Source: Vanilla planifolia
Taxonomy: Eukaryota; Streptophyta; Magnoliopsida; Asparagales; Orchidaceae
Reading direction: 5' to 3'
Length of the DNA: 64,000 nt
Assembly (NCBI GenBank): GCA_023846275.1
Contig: CM043874.1
Location: 32,529,130-32,593,129, forward strand
In this document: piece by piece, positions 52,281 to 64,000 of the stretch
Numbering within the stretch: the first letter of the stretch is position 1
How the letters are laid out: the number at the start of each line of letters is the position of its first letter
Translations under genes and position numbers: made by a program
The notes under the pieces: generated by a model
The model's input: the letters and a program-made list of their open reading frames with translations, nothing else
The model's database searches: none
What the model was told of the DNA's origin: nothing

Positions 52281-54666
52281 ATTGTTTGATAGTATTGACT
52301 AAGCAACAATAGTGAAATTTTGAGCATACCAATGATCTTTTCCTAAGATAGAGTTACTAAATCCATTAAAGCTCATCCTTCATGTTTTATGCAAGCATAT
52401 TAATAGCTATCTCCATCTTCATTAAGAAAATTTGTAATTAGCTATGTCCTCATTGACACACAATGATTATCATTATACTTTTGATGATAATCTCACTATT
52501 TGCTAGCCTAAGTGTCACAACCTAGTGGTCATCTACGAGATGTGTGGCAGCTTAGGTGAAGCATTACAATGGGCATGATGACTCAGGATTGTCTTTGAAC
52601 CTATGGATAAAGCCAAGGCTTTGTGTACATTGTCATTGTCCAAGGTAGATAAAGTCGACTAAATAAATGAAAGGTTAAAAGTAAGAAAATGGTTAAGACA
52701 TTCTAACTACTTTAATTAGGGTTTAATATAAATCTTAAGTCATTTAGAAGATTGTATCCTTTGATAATTAAAACATAAGATGGGATAAACACCCTTGATT
52801 GACTAATATAGGCATAAAAATTCTAGATAATGGATTTAATGCCATGAGGAAACCTTGACTTATTAAGTTACTACTTGAGATGGGAATTCTTACATGTTAG
52901 ACAAAAAATTAAGAAACTATTACTAATAATAGGTAGAGTTTGATTAGAATTAGCAAGACACTACATGGTAAATTCTTGATTGATGAAGTGAAGAATCAGA
53001 TATAGTGATCCCTTTGAATGTGCTTGCTCACTTAAGAGACAAAGATATTAGTTATCTTACTCCTTTAACTTGGAGGTAGTTACACATTGATGGTTGGGTT
53101 TGTTGGGGAGTTAGATTGTGTGGTAAGAACCTATAGGATTGGAAAGAAGCCATTGCATGAATAGGGCTTGGATGAAATAATTGCATAATTTGTCCCATGT
53201 AAATTAGCATGATGTGTTATGTTAAGAGTACATGTGGTAATTAAGGACTCCTACATACCTCAATATAACCACTATGCTCATTGTGCACTACCCAAGATGA
53301 ATTATGTCCCTTAAACTAATCACCCAGTTTATTTAGGAACTAGCTCACCCTTGGCAAGGTAACTTAACAATATAAATTAACATGTATTTTAAATCAAACC
53401 AACCTGCAAATAAAATATTACTATCCAAGTTACCACTATAACAACAACTCACAAACAATCCAAAGCTATAATCTAATAACAAGAAATAATGCAAAAACAT
53501 AAATATTAAATATCTAATTTCCATATAAAATAATATAAAATGAAAATATCTAATGTCTATACATAACAATGTTATATAATATAATGTCTGATATATGTAC
53601 AAATCAATAAACATAACTAAAAATGCTATTACTATAAAAATTTGGAAGCACAATGGAATTAACATTTTAATTCTCCCTCAAAACAAATTAGAATGATTGC
53701 AAGGTTTGGCAAGCTTATCTCCATCACATGATCTTGTGCTCCATAATAAATAATGCAATCATATACACTCCCCATCACACATTTTGGCAAGTAACCATAT
53801 TAGATTCATTTGCCACATCATTTTTTGTCTTGTTCAAGTCCTTCCAATCATATGAAATAGTTACCTTCAAACATAATTGGAGTTCTAATATCCTACTTGC
53901 CAACCCTTAGCTTAAGGGTCTATATTTAGGTTGCCCCATTTTCTAACTCTTATCCTAATTCATGAGAATGTCAATTATAATCCAAAATTATGCCCATCAA
54001 AACCAATTGTTGTCTAATGAACAACCAAAAAACATATTGTCTCTAGACAAATGCAAGCAAAGTTAGGGACTATCATTATCACTTTTTTGGAAGACATGTC
54101 ATAATCGTTTATACCATCACTCTTTTCCAAGATGTGTCATAGCCATAAAAAGGTTTTTTCTATGAAGTACCATAATTATATATACTAACACTCTTTATTA
54201 AGATGTGTTTCCATTGGCTTGAGGGTTCCAATCTCATGATTCATTTCATCAAAGGAGCATTCTCCCAAAGTATTATTCTTTTGATCACATTATTATTAAC
54301 TGTAATCTCTATTAAATACGATTTGGGTATTTTTAAGAATCTTAAATCCATCATTATTGTACCTTAACTCATCTGAATACCAAATCTATGCTTAGTCTTC
54401 TCCATTATCCATATATGGGATGCTTCATAGGATTTTATTGCCCACTTAGGCTAACAATTGTGCGAGCACTAAAATCTAATATACAACTTTTATGCTTATT
54501 GGTCTTATCTAATCTATTGCTAGTTCTACCTATGTCTTAAGTTTTATTAGTTACTCTTATGCCTCATAGGCAAACCAAAGCCACTACACTTATCCATAAC
54601 ACCTCTCATGTTCGACAATCATCACCTAAGCAACATTCTATGGTGTTCAACCTAAGGCACTACAGT
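52281..54666. other. Unassigned sequence between the LINE and the right 5S array
   Basis: No coding motif was recognised. 'tgtcacaacctagtgg' at 52513 resembles the start of many plant Gypsy LTRs, but no partner was found. Between about 54065 and 54215 a theme like 'tatactaacactcttttcca' followed by 'agatgtgtcata' repeats about three times at 60-70 bp, a small degenerate minisatellite. The frame at 53345-53665 (minus, 106 codons) is rich in I, Y, F and L without a recognised domain. The boundary to the array at 54667 is sharp. Confidence 0.4.
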
Positions 54667-55174
54667 TATTTGAGTTTTTTTATTATTTTAGAATATAAAA
54701 AATATCTCGAGTAGATTTTTACTATTAATTTAATATTATTTTTTCTCACATATCATAAGAAAATTCAATTAAATAATAAATAATATAATTATTCAAGTAT
54801 ATTTTCTTTATATGTTGTAATATAGATAATAAATATTAATAATATTTGACATCAATTATATAATTTTAGATTTTTAATCTTCTATACATAATATTACTAT
54901 ATTTAAAAAAATTATACATAATATATATATTATTTTAAACATAAATTAATTCTAAATGAAAATTATAAATTATATTAAAGATATTATTTTATTATATCAT
55001 ATGATTTTCTATAATTATTTTTACATAAAATTGACAATAATATTATAAAATTATTATTAATAATTAATTAATAAAATTATAATTATAAACTATTATTTAT
55101 AACAATTATGTCTTTTAACATTATTATTTTATTAAAATCATTATCATTTATTAGAAAAAGAATATAAACAAATA

Positions 55175-55291
55175 TTTGCAACATGAGAACTTCTTAAGTG
55201 GTCACCCATCCTAATAGAAGTCTTACCCAAACATGCTAATCTTTGGGTTTTTTGATGAGATCTAGTATCGTAATTTTTCTGTGGCAGCACA
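55175..55291 (-). pseudogene. Degenerate 5S rRNA gene, copy R1
   Basis: The plus strand has 'gcaacatgagaacttcttaa', 'gtggtcacccatcctaatag', 'tcttacccaaacatgctaat' and 'gatgagatctagtatcg', following the complement of plant 5S rRNA from 3' to 5' end. The 'ggtcacccatccta' part is unchanged from plant consensus over 14 bases. No clean T-run follows the 3' end (the plus strand reads aaacaaa). Confidence 0.75.
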
Positions 55292-56504
55292 TGCACACAA
55301 TAGAAAAAAAATCATAGTTATATGATCATTATCTTGAAGATAATTAGGAATTTCAAAACTTTTCAAAATTATCATGCATATTCACTTCTAAAAAATGTAT
55401 ACTTATTATATATGTCATAATATATTTTAATTTCAATATTTCATTTATAAAGAATTTGTAAAATAAATAACATTTATAATTATTTTTAATAATGTAGACA
55501 ATAATACACAAGCTTTTTCTCCATTATGTTATCATTTTTATAAATAAAAAATTAAATAACATAAAAAATATAAATAATAAAATATATATTTGACAAAATA
55601 TTTTATATTAAACTATACAACATGAGAGATTTCTTAAATATTATTAATTAATGGGCTAAAAAGACATAATAGAAATAGACATAACAATTTTATTAAAGGG
55701 AAAGAAAGTCAAAAATTTATAAAAGCAAAATAGAGAGGAAAATATTAATAGAGAAAAATGAGAGACAATTTAATAAAGTGAAAAAGAAAATAGATAACTT
55801 AGAGAAGATTGAGAAAATAAATAAATAAGTAAAAAACAGAGAAATAAGAAAGTAAAGAAGGATAAGAAGAGTTAGAGACCAAGAAAAATATATGGAGAAA
55901 GAAAAGAAATACACAAATAAAAGAATGATAATATAAGAGAGAAGAAAGTAAAAAACCTTGAGAGAAAAATTAAATAAAATTTAAATCTTAATAATTAAAC
56001 TTTTAATATTTATTAAATATAATTAAATAAACATTTTTATTCATACTTAAAATTTAAAATGTTAATTAAATTTTAAATAATATAATTATTTTAAAATTTT
56101 ATCTTTATTTGACATAATATAAAAATAAATATAAATAATATTTAATATTAATGATATATTTTTAGATTTTTTAATATTTTGTAATATAATATTATCATAT
56201 TTAAAAAATTTTATTCACAAAATATATATACTATTATAGACATAAATTAATTGTAATTTAATAGAATTGGTATATGTTATTTTACTTCATATTAAACTAT
56301 GGTAAAGTTATTATTTTATTATATTATATGTGGTGTTATAATTATTATTAAATAAAATTTATAATAAATTAATAAATTTATTTTTATCAATTAATATTTC
56401 AAATATTAATTAAAATCTATTATTTATAATTATTTAATTTTTTAACATTCTTATGTTATTAAAACAAATTTTCATTCATTAGAAAAGAAAAGCTATGAAA
56501 GGAC

Positions 56505-56612
56505 ATTTATATCCTAATGACTTCCCACGGGGTCTCCCATCTCGATAGCACTTTTGCCTAAGCATCCTTAACTTCGGTGAGATGTAATGCCATAGTACTG
56601 CTGTGTTTTTAG
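56505..56612 (-). pseudogene. Degenerate 5S rRNA gene, copy R2
   Basis: This copy keeps more G and C than most: 'cttcccacggggtctcccat', 'gcctaagcatccttaacttc', then 'ggtgagatgtaatgcc'. About 12 bases around the internal promoter region (the complement of 'cggagttctgatggg') are deleted. The 3' end is eroded. The extra G and C suggest it decayed later or was less methylated. Confidence 0.7.
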
Positions 56613-57666
56613 ATGCATACAAAAGCGAAAAAATTATAGTTGTTTGATTATTGACTTTAAGATAACTAACTATTTCTTAACCTTTTTAAATTATCTTGGA
56701 TATGGACTTTTTAAAAAATATACTTATTATGTATGTCATAATATATTCTAATACTAATATTTTAGTATATAAAATTAATTACAAATAACATAAACTATTT
56801 TTTTTATAACATAGATATTAATACATAATATTTTTCTCTATGTTATCATTATTATCAATTAAAAATTAAAATTATTTAATAAATATAAATAATAAAATAT
56901 TTATTTAACATAAATATAATATATTAAATTATTAATCATATGATATTTTTTAAATATTATTAATTGAAGATTTAAAAAAGCAATAATATAGATAGAGATA
57001 ACTACTTTACAAGAGAGAAAGAGAAAGTCATAGATTGATAAGAAAAAAATCAAAAAGAAATTATTAATAGAAGGAGACAAGAGATGATTTAGTGAAAAGG
57101 AAAAAAAACAAACATAAAAGAGGTAGAGAGAATAAATAGAAAAGTGAAAAAGAGAGAAAAATAAGAAAATAAAAAATAATAGAGAATTGTTAGATTTTAA
57201 GAAAATATAAAGAGATAAAGAAAGAGAAGATAAATAAGTGAATGTTAATAGGAGAGAAGAAAATGAGAGAATCTATGACATTGTAATAAAGATAAAAAAA
57301 TAAGGAAAATAATTAAATAAAAGTTAAATCATAATATTTAAATATCAAATATTTATTAAATATAAAAAGTTAATCATATAAAATATTTTATAATAATAAA
57401 ATATATAAAATTTTAAAGTTTTTTTTATTATTTTAGAATATTATAAATATTTAAAGAATTTCTTGACTATTAATATTATATTATTTGGTTCATTCTTACA
57501 TCTAGAAAATGAAATTGAATTATAAAAAAATATAATTATTCATATATATAATCTTTATATGACATAATACAGATTATAAATATAAATAATATTTAATATT
57601 ATTGATATAAATTTAAATTTCTAATTTTTTGTAATATAATATTACTTTATTTAAAAAATTTTATAC

Positions 57667-57670
<4 letters not shown>

Positions 57671-57745
<75 letters not shown>
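57671..57745. repeat. (TA)n microsatellite in the 5S spacer
   Basis: About 37 uninterrupted TA dinucleotides, with a second short run at about 57770-57786. The same spacer position in other units has only short 'tatatata' runs (for example about 4608-4622 and 55-60 bp after comparable 'acacaa' points), so this unit has undergone an expansion that lengthens it to about 1.55 kb. Confidence 0.95.
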
Positions 57746-57749
<4 letters not shown>

Positions 57750-58055
57750 CTATATTATATATTAAAAAATATATATATATATATATCAGTATAAATATAA
57801 ATTAATTCTAATTTATTATATTTGATATAAGTCATTCCACTTAATATTAAACTATATTAAAGTTATTATTCTTTTATATCACATAATACATAATATTTTT
57901 GTTAAATAAAATTTATAATAATATTATATAGTTATTATTATAAATTAATTACTAAAATGTTAATTATAAATTATAATTTATAATAATTTAATTTTTTTAT
58001 CGTTATCAAGTTATAAACTATCATTCGTTAGAAAACTAAATTCTATGAAAAAATA

Positions 58056-58165
58056 TTTACAACGTGCAGAATTCCAAAGAGTTCACCCATCCTAATAATA
58101 CTCTCGCCTAAGCATACCTTAAGTGCTCTATTGAGATCGAGTACAATAATGCGAGTGGGGTCACA
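58056..58165 (-). pseudogene. Degenerate 5S rRNA gene, copy R3
   Basis: The plus strand shows 'gttcacccatcctaataata' running on into 'ctctcgcctaagcatacctt', the best preserved central region of all copies, including the CpG of 'ctctcgcc'. The 5' half is weaker ('ctctattgagatcgagtaca'). A T6 run on the minus strand (plus 58048-58053) follows the 3' end. Confidence 0.75.
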
Positions 58166-59147
58166 CATGCATACAAAAGACAAAAAATCATAGCTGCATG
58201 ATAATGAACAATTTCTAAACATTTTTGAATAATCAAGTATACTTAGTTAAAAAAAAATTTACTTATTATATATGTCAAAATATATTTTAATGCTAATATT
58301 TTATTTATATAAAATTAATAAAAAAATTATGTAAATAATTATTTATAACATAAAAATTAATACATAAAATTTTCTTCCATTATATTATCATTCTTTTAAA
58401 TAAAAAAGTAAATCACTAAATAAATATAAACATTAAATTATATTTTGATTTTCCAAGAAAGAAATAATGGGATGAGGATAACATTTTATAAGAGAAAAGA
58501 TTAGAAAAGCAAATAAATAAAATTTTAATTTAAAATATTAAGCTTATAAAATTTATTAAATATAAGAAGTTAATCATATATAATATTTAATTACAATAAA
58601 ATAAAAAACATATTAAAGTTTTATAGTTATTTTATAATATTATAGTTACTTCAAAAATATTTTGACAATTAATTTAATATTAATTTATTTATACTTATAA
58701 TTTAAATTTTAAATTAAATAATAAATAATGTAATTATTACAAAATATTCTATTTATATGATATAATATAGATAATAAATACAGATAATGTTTAATATTAA
58801 TGATATCATTTTAGATTCAAAAAATTCCATAATATGGTAATATTATATTTAAACAATTCTATACACAATGTATATACATATATAATTATAAACATAAATT
58901 AATTCTAGTTTATTATATTTGATATATTTTTTTTTGTTTTATATTAAATTATATTAAATTTATTATTTTATTATATCATATCATGTGCCATATTTATTGT
59001 TATATAAAATTAATAGTAATATTAAAATCTAATCATTAATAATTAATTACGAAAATGTTAATTATAAATTATCATTTGAAATAATTGAATTTATTAATAT
59101 TAATATTTTGATTATTTTTCTTAGAAAAAAAATAATTTTAAAAAATT

Positions 59148-59262
59148 TGTGCAACCTAAGAACTTCTCAAGATGTCACGCATCCCAATCGTACTCTCACT
59201 AGGCATATTTAACATTGTAGTTGTAATGAGATCTAGTACAATAATACTAGTGTAGTCAATCA
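59148..59262 (-). pseudogene. Degenerate 5S rRNA gene, copy R4
   Basis: The plus strand has 'tgcaacctaagaacttctca', 'tgtcacgcatcccaatcgta', 'ctctcactaggcat' and 'gtaatgagatctagtacaat'. The 'cctaagaacttctcaa' variant and the following 'attctctaa.ttatcaagcat' match copy L1 at 973. A T6 run on the minus strand lies at plus 59140-59145. Confidence 0.75.
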
Positions 59263-60533
59263 AACATAAAAAACACAAAAAAACATAATTATTTGACTAT
59301 TGCCTTATAAATAATAAATTATTTCTAAAATTCTCTAAGTTATCAAGCATATGCATTTTTAAAATATGTGTCATAATATATTCTAATATAAATATTTTAT
59401 TTATATAAAATCATAAAAAAATTATTGAAATGATTATTTTTATAGCATAAACATTATTATATAAGACTTTCTACTTTTATGTTATAATTCTTCTGCATAA
59501 AAACTTTAATTTCATAATAAATATAACTAATAAGACATATATTTATCTTTAATTTTACATATTAAAAATACAATAGGTGAGATTTCTAAATATTTTTAAT
59601 TAATGGGTAAAAAATATGATAATAAAGATAGTGATAATTATTTTATAAAAGAAAAAAGTTAGGGATTCATAAGCCAAAAATAGAAAAAATTAATTATAGA
59701 CAGAGATGAGAGATGATTTAATTAAGAGAAAAAAGAAAGAACATAGTGAAAATATAGAGAATAAATAAATAAGTAAAAAAAGATATAAAAAATTAGTGAC
59801 TAATAGAGGAGAGAGAGGCCAAAAAGAATATAATGAGATAAAGAATGATTATACAAAAAAAGAATGATAATACTAAATAGAAAGAAGTAAGAATGTGAAA
59901 GACATTAAATAAAGAGAAAAAGTTTATAGAAATTATAAAAAGTTAAATAAAAGAAATTAAAATTATAACATTTATTAAATATAACAAGTTAAATATATAT
60001 AATATTTAATAATAATAAAATATAAAAAAATATTTGAGTTTTATTATTATTTTAAAATACTATAAATATTTAAGTAATATTTTGATTAATAGATTAATAT
60101 AAGTTTATTTATAATTATAATTAAATATTTAATTAAATAATAAATATTATATTTATTCTAATATATTATCTTTATATAAGATAATATAGATAACTTAATA
60201 TTGATTATATAATTTTAGATTTATTATGTTATATAATATAGTATTACTATATTTAAAAAATTATATTTAAAACATATAAATATTATCATAAATGTAAATT
60301 AATTTTCATTTATTATAATTAACATAAATTATTTTGAATAATATTAAACTATATCATATCATTTTTAATATTTATTTTTATATAAAATTAATAATAATAT
60401 TATAACTTATTATTAATAATTAATTACTTAAATTTTCATTATAAACTATGATTAATAATAATTTATTTTTTTTTAAATTAACATGTTTCTAAAATCAATT
60501 ATCTTCATTACAAAAACAATCTTTTGAAAAAAT

Positions 60534-60648
60534 ATGTGCAACCTAGAAACTTCTCAATAGATTGCCAATCCCATTAGTACTCTCACCTAAGAATGCCTAA
60601 CCTTGTAGTTTTAATGAGATTTAGATTTCAAGTGCTTGTTGAGCAACT
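60534..60648 (-). pseudogene. Degenerate 5S rRNA gene, copy R5
   Basis: The 3' two-thirds are readable ('tgcaacctagaaacttctca', 'ttgccaatcccattagtact', 'ctcacctaagaatgcctaac'). The 5' end of the gene runs into 'acttataatgcttctttaaa', the same rearranged end as copy L2 at 2251. A T6 run on the minus strand (plus 60527-60532) follows the 3' end. Confidence 0.7.
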
Positions 60649-61913
60649 TATAATGCTTCTTTAAATTAACAAGCATCTGAACTTTTAAAGAAAACTATGA
60701 TTATTATAATGTCACAATATATTCTAATATTTATATTCTTTTATATAAAATTAATAAAACAATTTTGTAAACTGTTATGTTTTATAACATAAATATTAAT
60801 ATATATGATTTTCTTCCATTATGATATAACTTTTATGCATAAAAAATTAAATTATATAAAAAAATAAAAATAATAAAATTTTTAATATTTATCAAAAATA
60901 TTATACAATAAAAATGCTACAAGATAGATTTCTTAAAAATTTTTAATTGATGAGTAAAAAAATTAATAATAGAGATAGTGTTAACTATTATATAAGAGAG
61001 AGAAAATCATTGATTAATAAGAGAAAATAGGGAAAAAATAGTAATAGTGAGAGATGATTTAACTAGGAGAAAATAAAAGAGAGAATATAAAGGATATAAA
61101 AAGAAGAAATTAATAAGTGAAACAAAAAGGAAAATAAAAAAGTAAAGAATGATAGAGGTAAGAGATAGAGGCTAAGAATAATATAATGAGGTAGAGAAAC
61201 AAGTTATAAATATAAGAATGATAATAAAAAAGAGAATAATGTAAGGGAATGTGATAGGCATGGTGTTAAAGAGAAAAACATTAGACAAATAATTAAATAA
61301 AAGTTACATCTTAAACACTCAACTCATAATATTTATTAAATATAACATGATAATCATATATAATATTTAATAATAATAAAATATTAAAACTATTTGATAT
61401 TTATTTTAATTTTAGAGTATTATAAACATTTGAAATATTTGATTATTAATTTAATATTTATTTTTTTAATCTAATAATTAAAAAGTCTTTAAGTAATAAG
61501 TAATATAATTATTCTAATATATGACCTATAAATAATATAATAATCATAATAAATATAAATAATATTTAGTATCAATGATATAATTTTAGATTTCTTATAC
61601 TCTACAATATAATATTATTATATTTAAAAAATATTTTATATAATATATAAGTATTATTATAAATATAAATTAATTATAATTTACTATAATTAATATAAGT
61701 TATTTTATTCATTATTAAACTATACTAAAATTATTTTCTAATTATATCATATGATATGCCATAATTAATTATGAAAATAATGTTATAAATTTATTTTTAA
61801 TAATTAATTATGAAAATAAAAATTATACACAAGTAATCATATTAATTTTTTTTAACATTAACATTTTATTAAAATTAATTTTCTTTATTAGAAAAAGTAG
61901 TTCTTTGAAATCA

Positions 61914-62031
61914 TATATGTAAAATAAGGATTTCTTAAGAGATCTGCCATCCCAATGCCTCTCTTGCCCAAGCATACTTAGCTTTAGAGCTATAATAAGA
62001 TCTAATATTATAATACTGGTGTGGTTACACA
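61914..62031 (-). pseudogene. Degenerate 5S rRNA gene, copy R6
   Basis: The plus strand reads 'gatctgccatcccaatgcct', 'ctcttgcccaagcatactta' and 'gctttagagctataataaga', then a preserved 5' end 'ggtgtggttacac'. The 'ctttagag' variant links it to copy L3 at 3584. The 3' end is present here but eroded, and has no T-run longer than three. Confidence 0.7.
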
Positions 62032-63375
62032 TGCATACAAAAAAAAATTGCAGTTGTGTGTTTATTAGTTTAAAGTAAATGAACCATTTCTTTTTACTTT
62101 CTAAATATCAAGTAAATGAAATTTTTAAGACCATTTATTCTTATTATATTTATCAGAATACATTCTAATATCTATAATTTATTTATATAAAATTAATAAA
62201 ACAATTACACAAAGTATAATTATCGATAAAATTGATATTCATACATAATATTGTTTCTTATTTTTTTATCATTCTTATAATAAAAAAATTAATTTACTTA
62301 ATAAATATAACTAATAATTTTTTATTTATCATAAATATTATATATTAAACTATGTAACATGAGATATTTCTTAAATATTATTAATTGATAGATTGAAAAA
62401 GAGATAATAGCGATGGAGATAGCTACTCTATAAGAGAAAGAGAAAGTCACCAATTGATGGTAACAAAATAGATAGAAAAAAAGTAATCAAGAGAGATTTG
62501 AGATAACTTAATGGCAAGAAAAAGAAAAGAGAGAACTAAAGAACATAAAAAGAATTAATTAATAAATAAAAGAGAGAAAAATAAGAAAATAGAGAATAAT
62601 AAAGGAGATATATGCTAAAAAATATAGAAAGATACCAAAGGAAGAGATAAAAAAAATAATGATAATAAGTAAGTGAATGCAAGAATGTGAGAGACATTAA
62701 GATAATGAGAAAAAAGTGAGAAAAAAAATTAAATAAAACTTAAATATTAAATATAAATATTAAAGTTATAATATTTATTGAATAAAATAATCAAATCATA
62801 TATAATATTTAGTAATAATAAAATATTAAAAATATTTATAAAGTTTATTATTATGTTAGAATATTACAAATGTCTAAAGAATATTTTGGTTATTAATTTA
62901 ATATTACTTTATTCAAACATATAATTAAAAATGTTATTTAAATAATAAATATTTTAACTATTCAAATATATTATCTTTATATAATGTAATATCAATAATA
63001 TATATAAATAATATTTAAAATTAATTATATAATTTTATATTTTTAATATTTTATAATATAATATTACTACATTTATAAACTTCTATACAACATATATATA
63101 CTATTATAAACATAACATAATTTTAATCTATTATAATTAAAATAAGTTATTTTTCTCAGTATTGAACTATATTATAGTTATTATCTTATTATATCACATG
63201 ATGTACCATATTCATTATTATATAAAATTTGTAATATTATTATTAATTTATTATTAACAACTAATTACTAAAATAGAATTTATAAACTACCATTCATGAC
63301 AATTTAATTTTTTAACATTGCATAGATATTAAATTCAATTGTCATTCATTAGAAAAAGTAATGTTATGAAAAAAC

Positions 63376-63492
63376 ATGTGCAACAAGAGAACTTCTCAAG
63401 AGGTCGCCCATCCCAATACTACGCTCACCCAAGGGTGCTTAACAATTGAGTTTAATTTAGATCCAATGCTATAGTATAGGTGTGGCTACACA
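63376..63492 (-). pseudogene. Degenerate 5S rRNA gene, copy R7, best preserved overall
   Basis: Nearly every segment of plant 5S rRNA can be followed on the complement: 'gcaacaagagaacttctcaa', 'gaggtcgcccatcccaatac', 'tacgctcacccaagggtgct', 'taacaattgagtt' and 'tagatccaatgct', with the 5' end 'ggtgtggctacac'. A T6 run on the minus strand (plus 63369-63374) follows the 3' end. By eye about 70% of positions agree with plant consensus, with differences mostly of the C-to-T or G-to-A kind. Partner subtype is L4 at 4895. Confidence 0.8.
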
Positions 63493-64000
63493 AGAATACA
63501 AATGATAGAAAACTATAGTTTTGTGATTATTGTCTTGTAGATTGTGAACCATTTTATAAACTTTTCAAAAATATCAAGTATATATACTTTTAAGAAAATA
63601 TTCTTATTATATATGTCATAGTATATTCTAATAAAAAATTTATTTATATAAAATTAATAAAAAAAATAACATAAACTATTTTTTTATAAAATAATCATTA
63701 ATAAATAAGATTTTTTTTCAATTATTTATCATTCTTATAAATAAAATATTAAATTATGTAAGTAATATAAAAACTAAAATATTTATTTTTTACACATATT
63801 ATTTCTTAAACTATGCAACATAAGAGATTTCTTAAATATTGTTAATTGATATGCCAAAAAAGAGACAATGGAGATAAAAATAAGTATTTTATAAGAGAGT
63901 GAGAAAGAGAAAGTCATTAACTCATAACAAATAATAGAGTATAAAATACAAATAGAGAGAGATAAGAGAAGATTTAATATTAAACAGATAAATATTCTAA

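Larger units (their letters stand above)
54667..64000 (-). repeat. Right degenerate 5S rDNA-derived tandem array
   Basis: The array resumes abruptly at about 54667 with 'tatttgagttttt', a spacer theme also seen near 60035. Seven decayed 5S genes on the minus strand lie at about 55175, 56505, 58056, 59148, 60534, 61914 and 63376. Spacings are roughly 1.1-1.55 kb; the long one contains an expanded TA microsatellite and the short one lacks most of a purine block. Purine-rich plus-strand blocks lie near 55640-55975, 56955-57310, 58450-58515 (truncated), 59600-59960, 60950-61310, 62390-62740 and 63850-64000. The array runs to or beyond the window end. It has the same orientation and unit plan as the left array. 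Confidence 0.85.

Noticed and set aside
52513-53340. Gypsy LTR starting at 'tgtcacaacc'
   Set aside because: Only a start-like motif. No matching second LTR, primer-binding site or Gypsy protein trace could be found.
973-63492. Any of the 5S copies as a functional 5S rRNA gene
   Set aside because: Even the best copy differs from plant consensus at roughly 30% of positions by eye, including the internal promoter region. Several lack an end of the gene.

Overview
The window is strongly A+T-rich, poor in CpG and full of short stops. No intact host protein-coding gene can be supported. It looks like heterochromatic DNA of a land plant. The evidence is degenerate 5S rRNA genes of plant type, three plant-type L1 LINEs (DUF4283 ORF1, endonuclease, RT, zf-RVT, RNase H) and SIRE/Maximus-like Copia LTR fossils. 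Old, diverged repeats suggest a large, slowly purged genome such as a gymnosperm, but that is a guess. GC content and copy divergence were judged by eye.

Layout. (1) 1-5504: AT-rich tandem array of about 1.3 kb units, each with one decayed 5S rRNA gene on the minus strand and a purine-rich block of about 350 bp on the plus strand. (2) 5505-54666: about 49 kb of nested old repeats: a duplicated LTR-gag Copia fossil (about 5930-9905), a duplicated minisatellite block (11745-13150), a tandem array of about 930 bp LTR-like monomers (18070-22870), a 5'-truncated L1 on the minus strand (26380-28470), a Copia pol remnant and a less decayed LTR (28500-31060), an L1 on the plus strand (32600-34450), an ATTAGGG minisatellite (42909-42999) between a direct-repeat pair, and a nearly full-length L1 on the minus strand (47560-52280). 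(3) 54667-64000: the 5S-derived array resumes with seven more 5S relics, again on the minus strand.

The main observation is that the outer blocks are collinear. The four 5S units on the left (L1-L4) match the last four on the right (R4-R7) subtype by subtype and in order, with an offset of about 58.2-58.5 kb. The last bases of the window match the exact place where the left array stops. The window therefore either spans about one period of a roughly 58 kb macro-repeat, or cuts a multi-unit higher-order 5S satellite interrupted by 49 kb of transposon-rich DNA.
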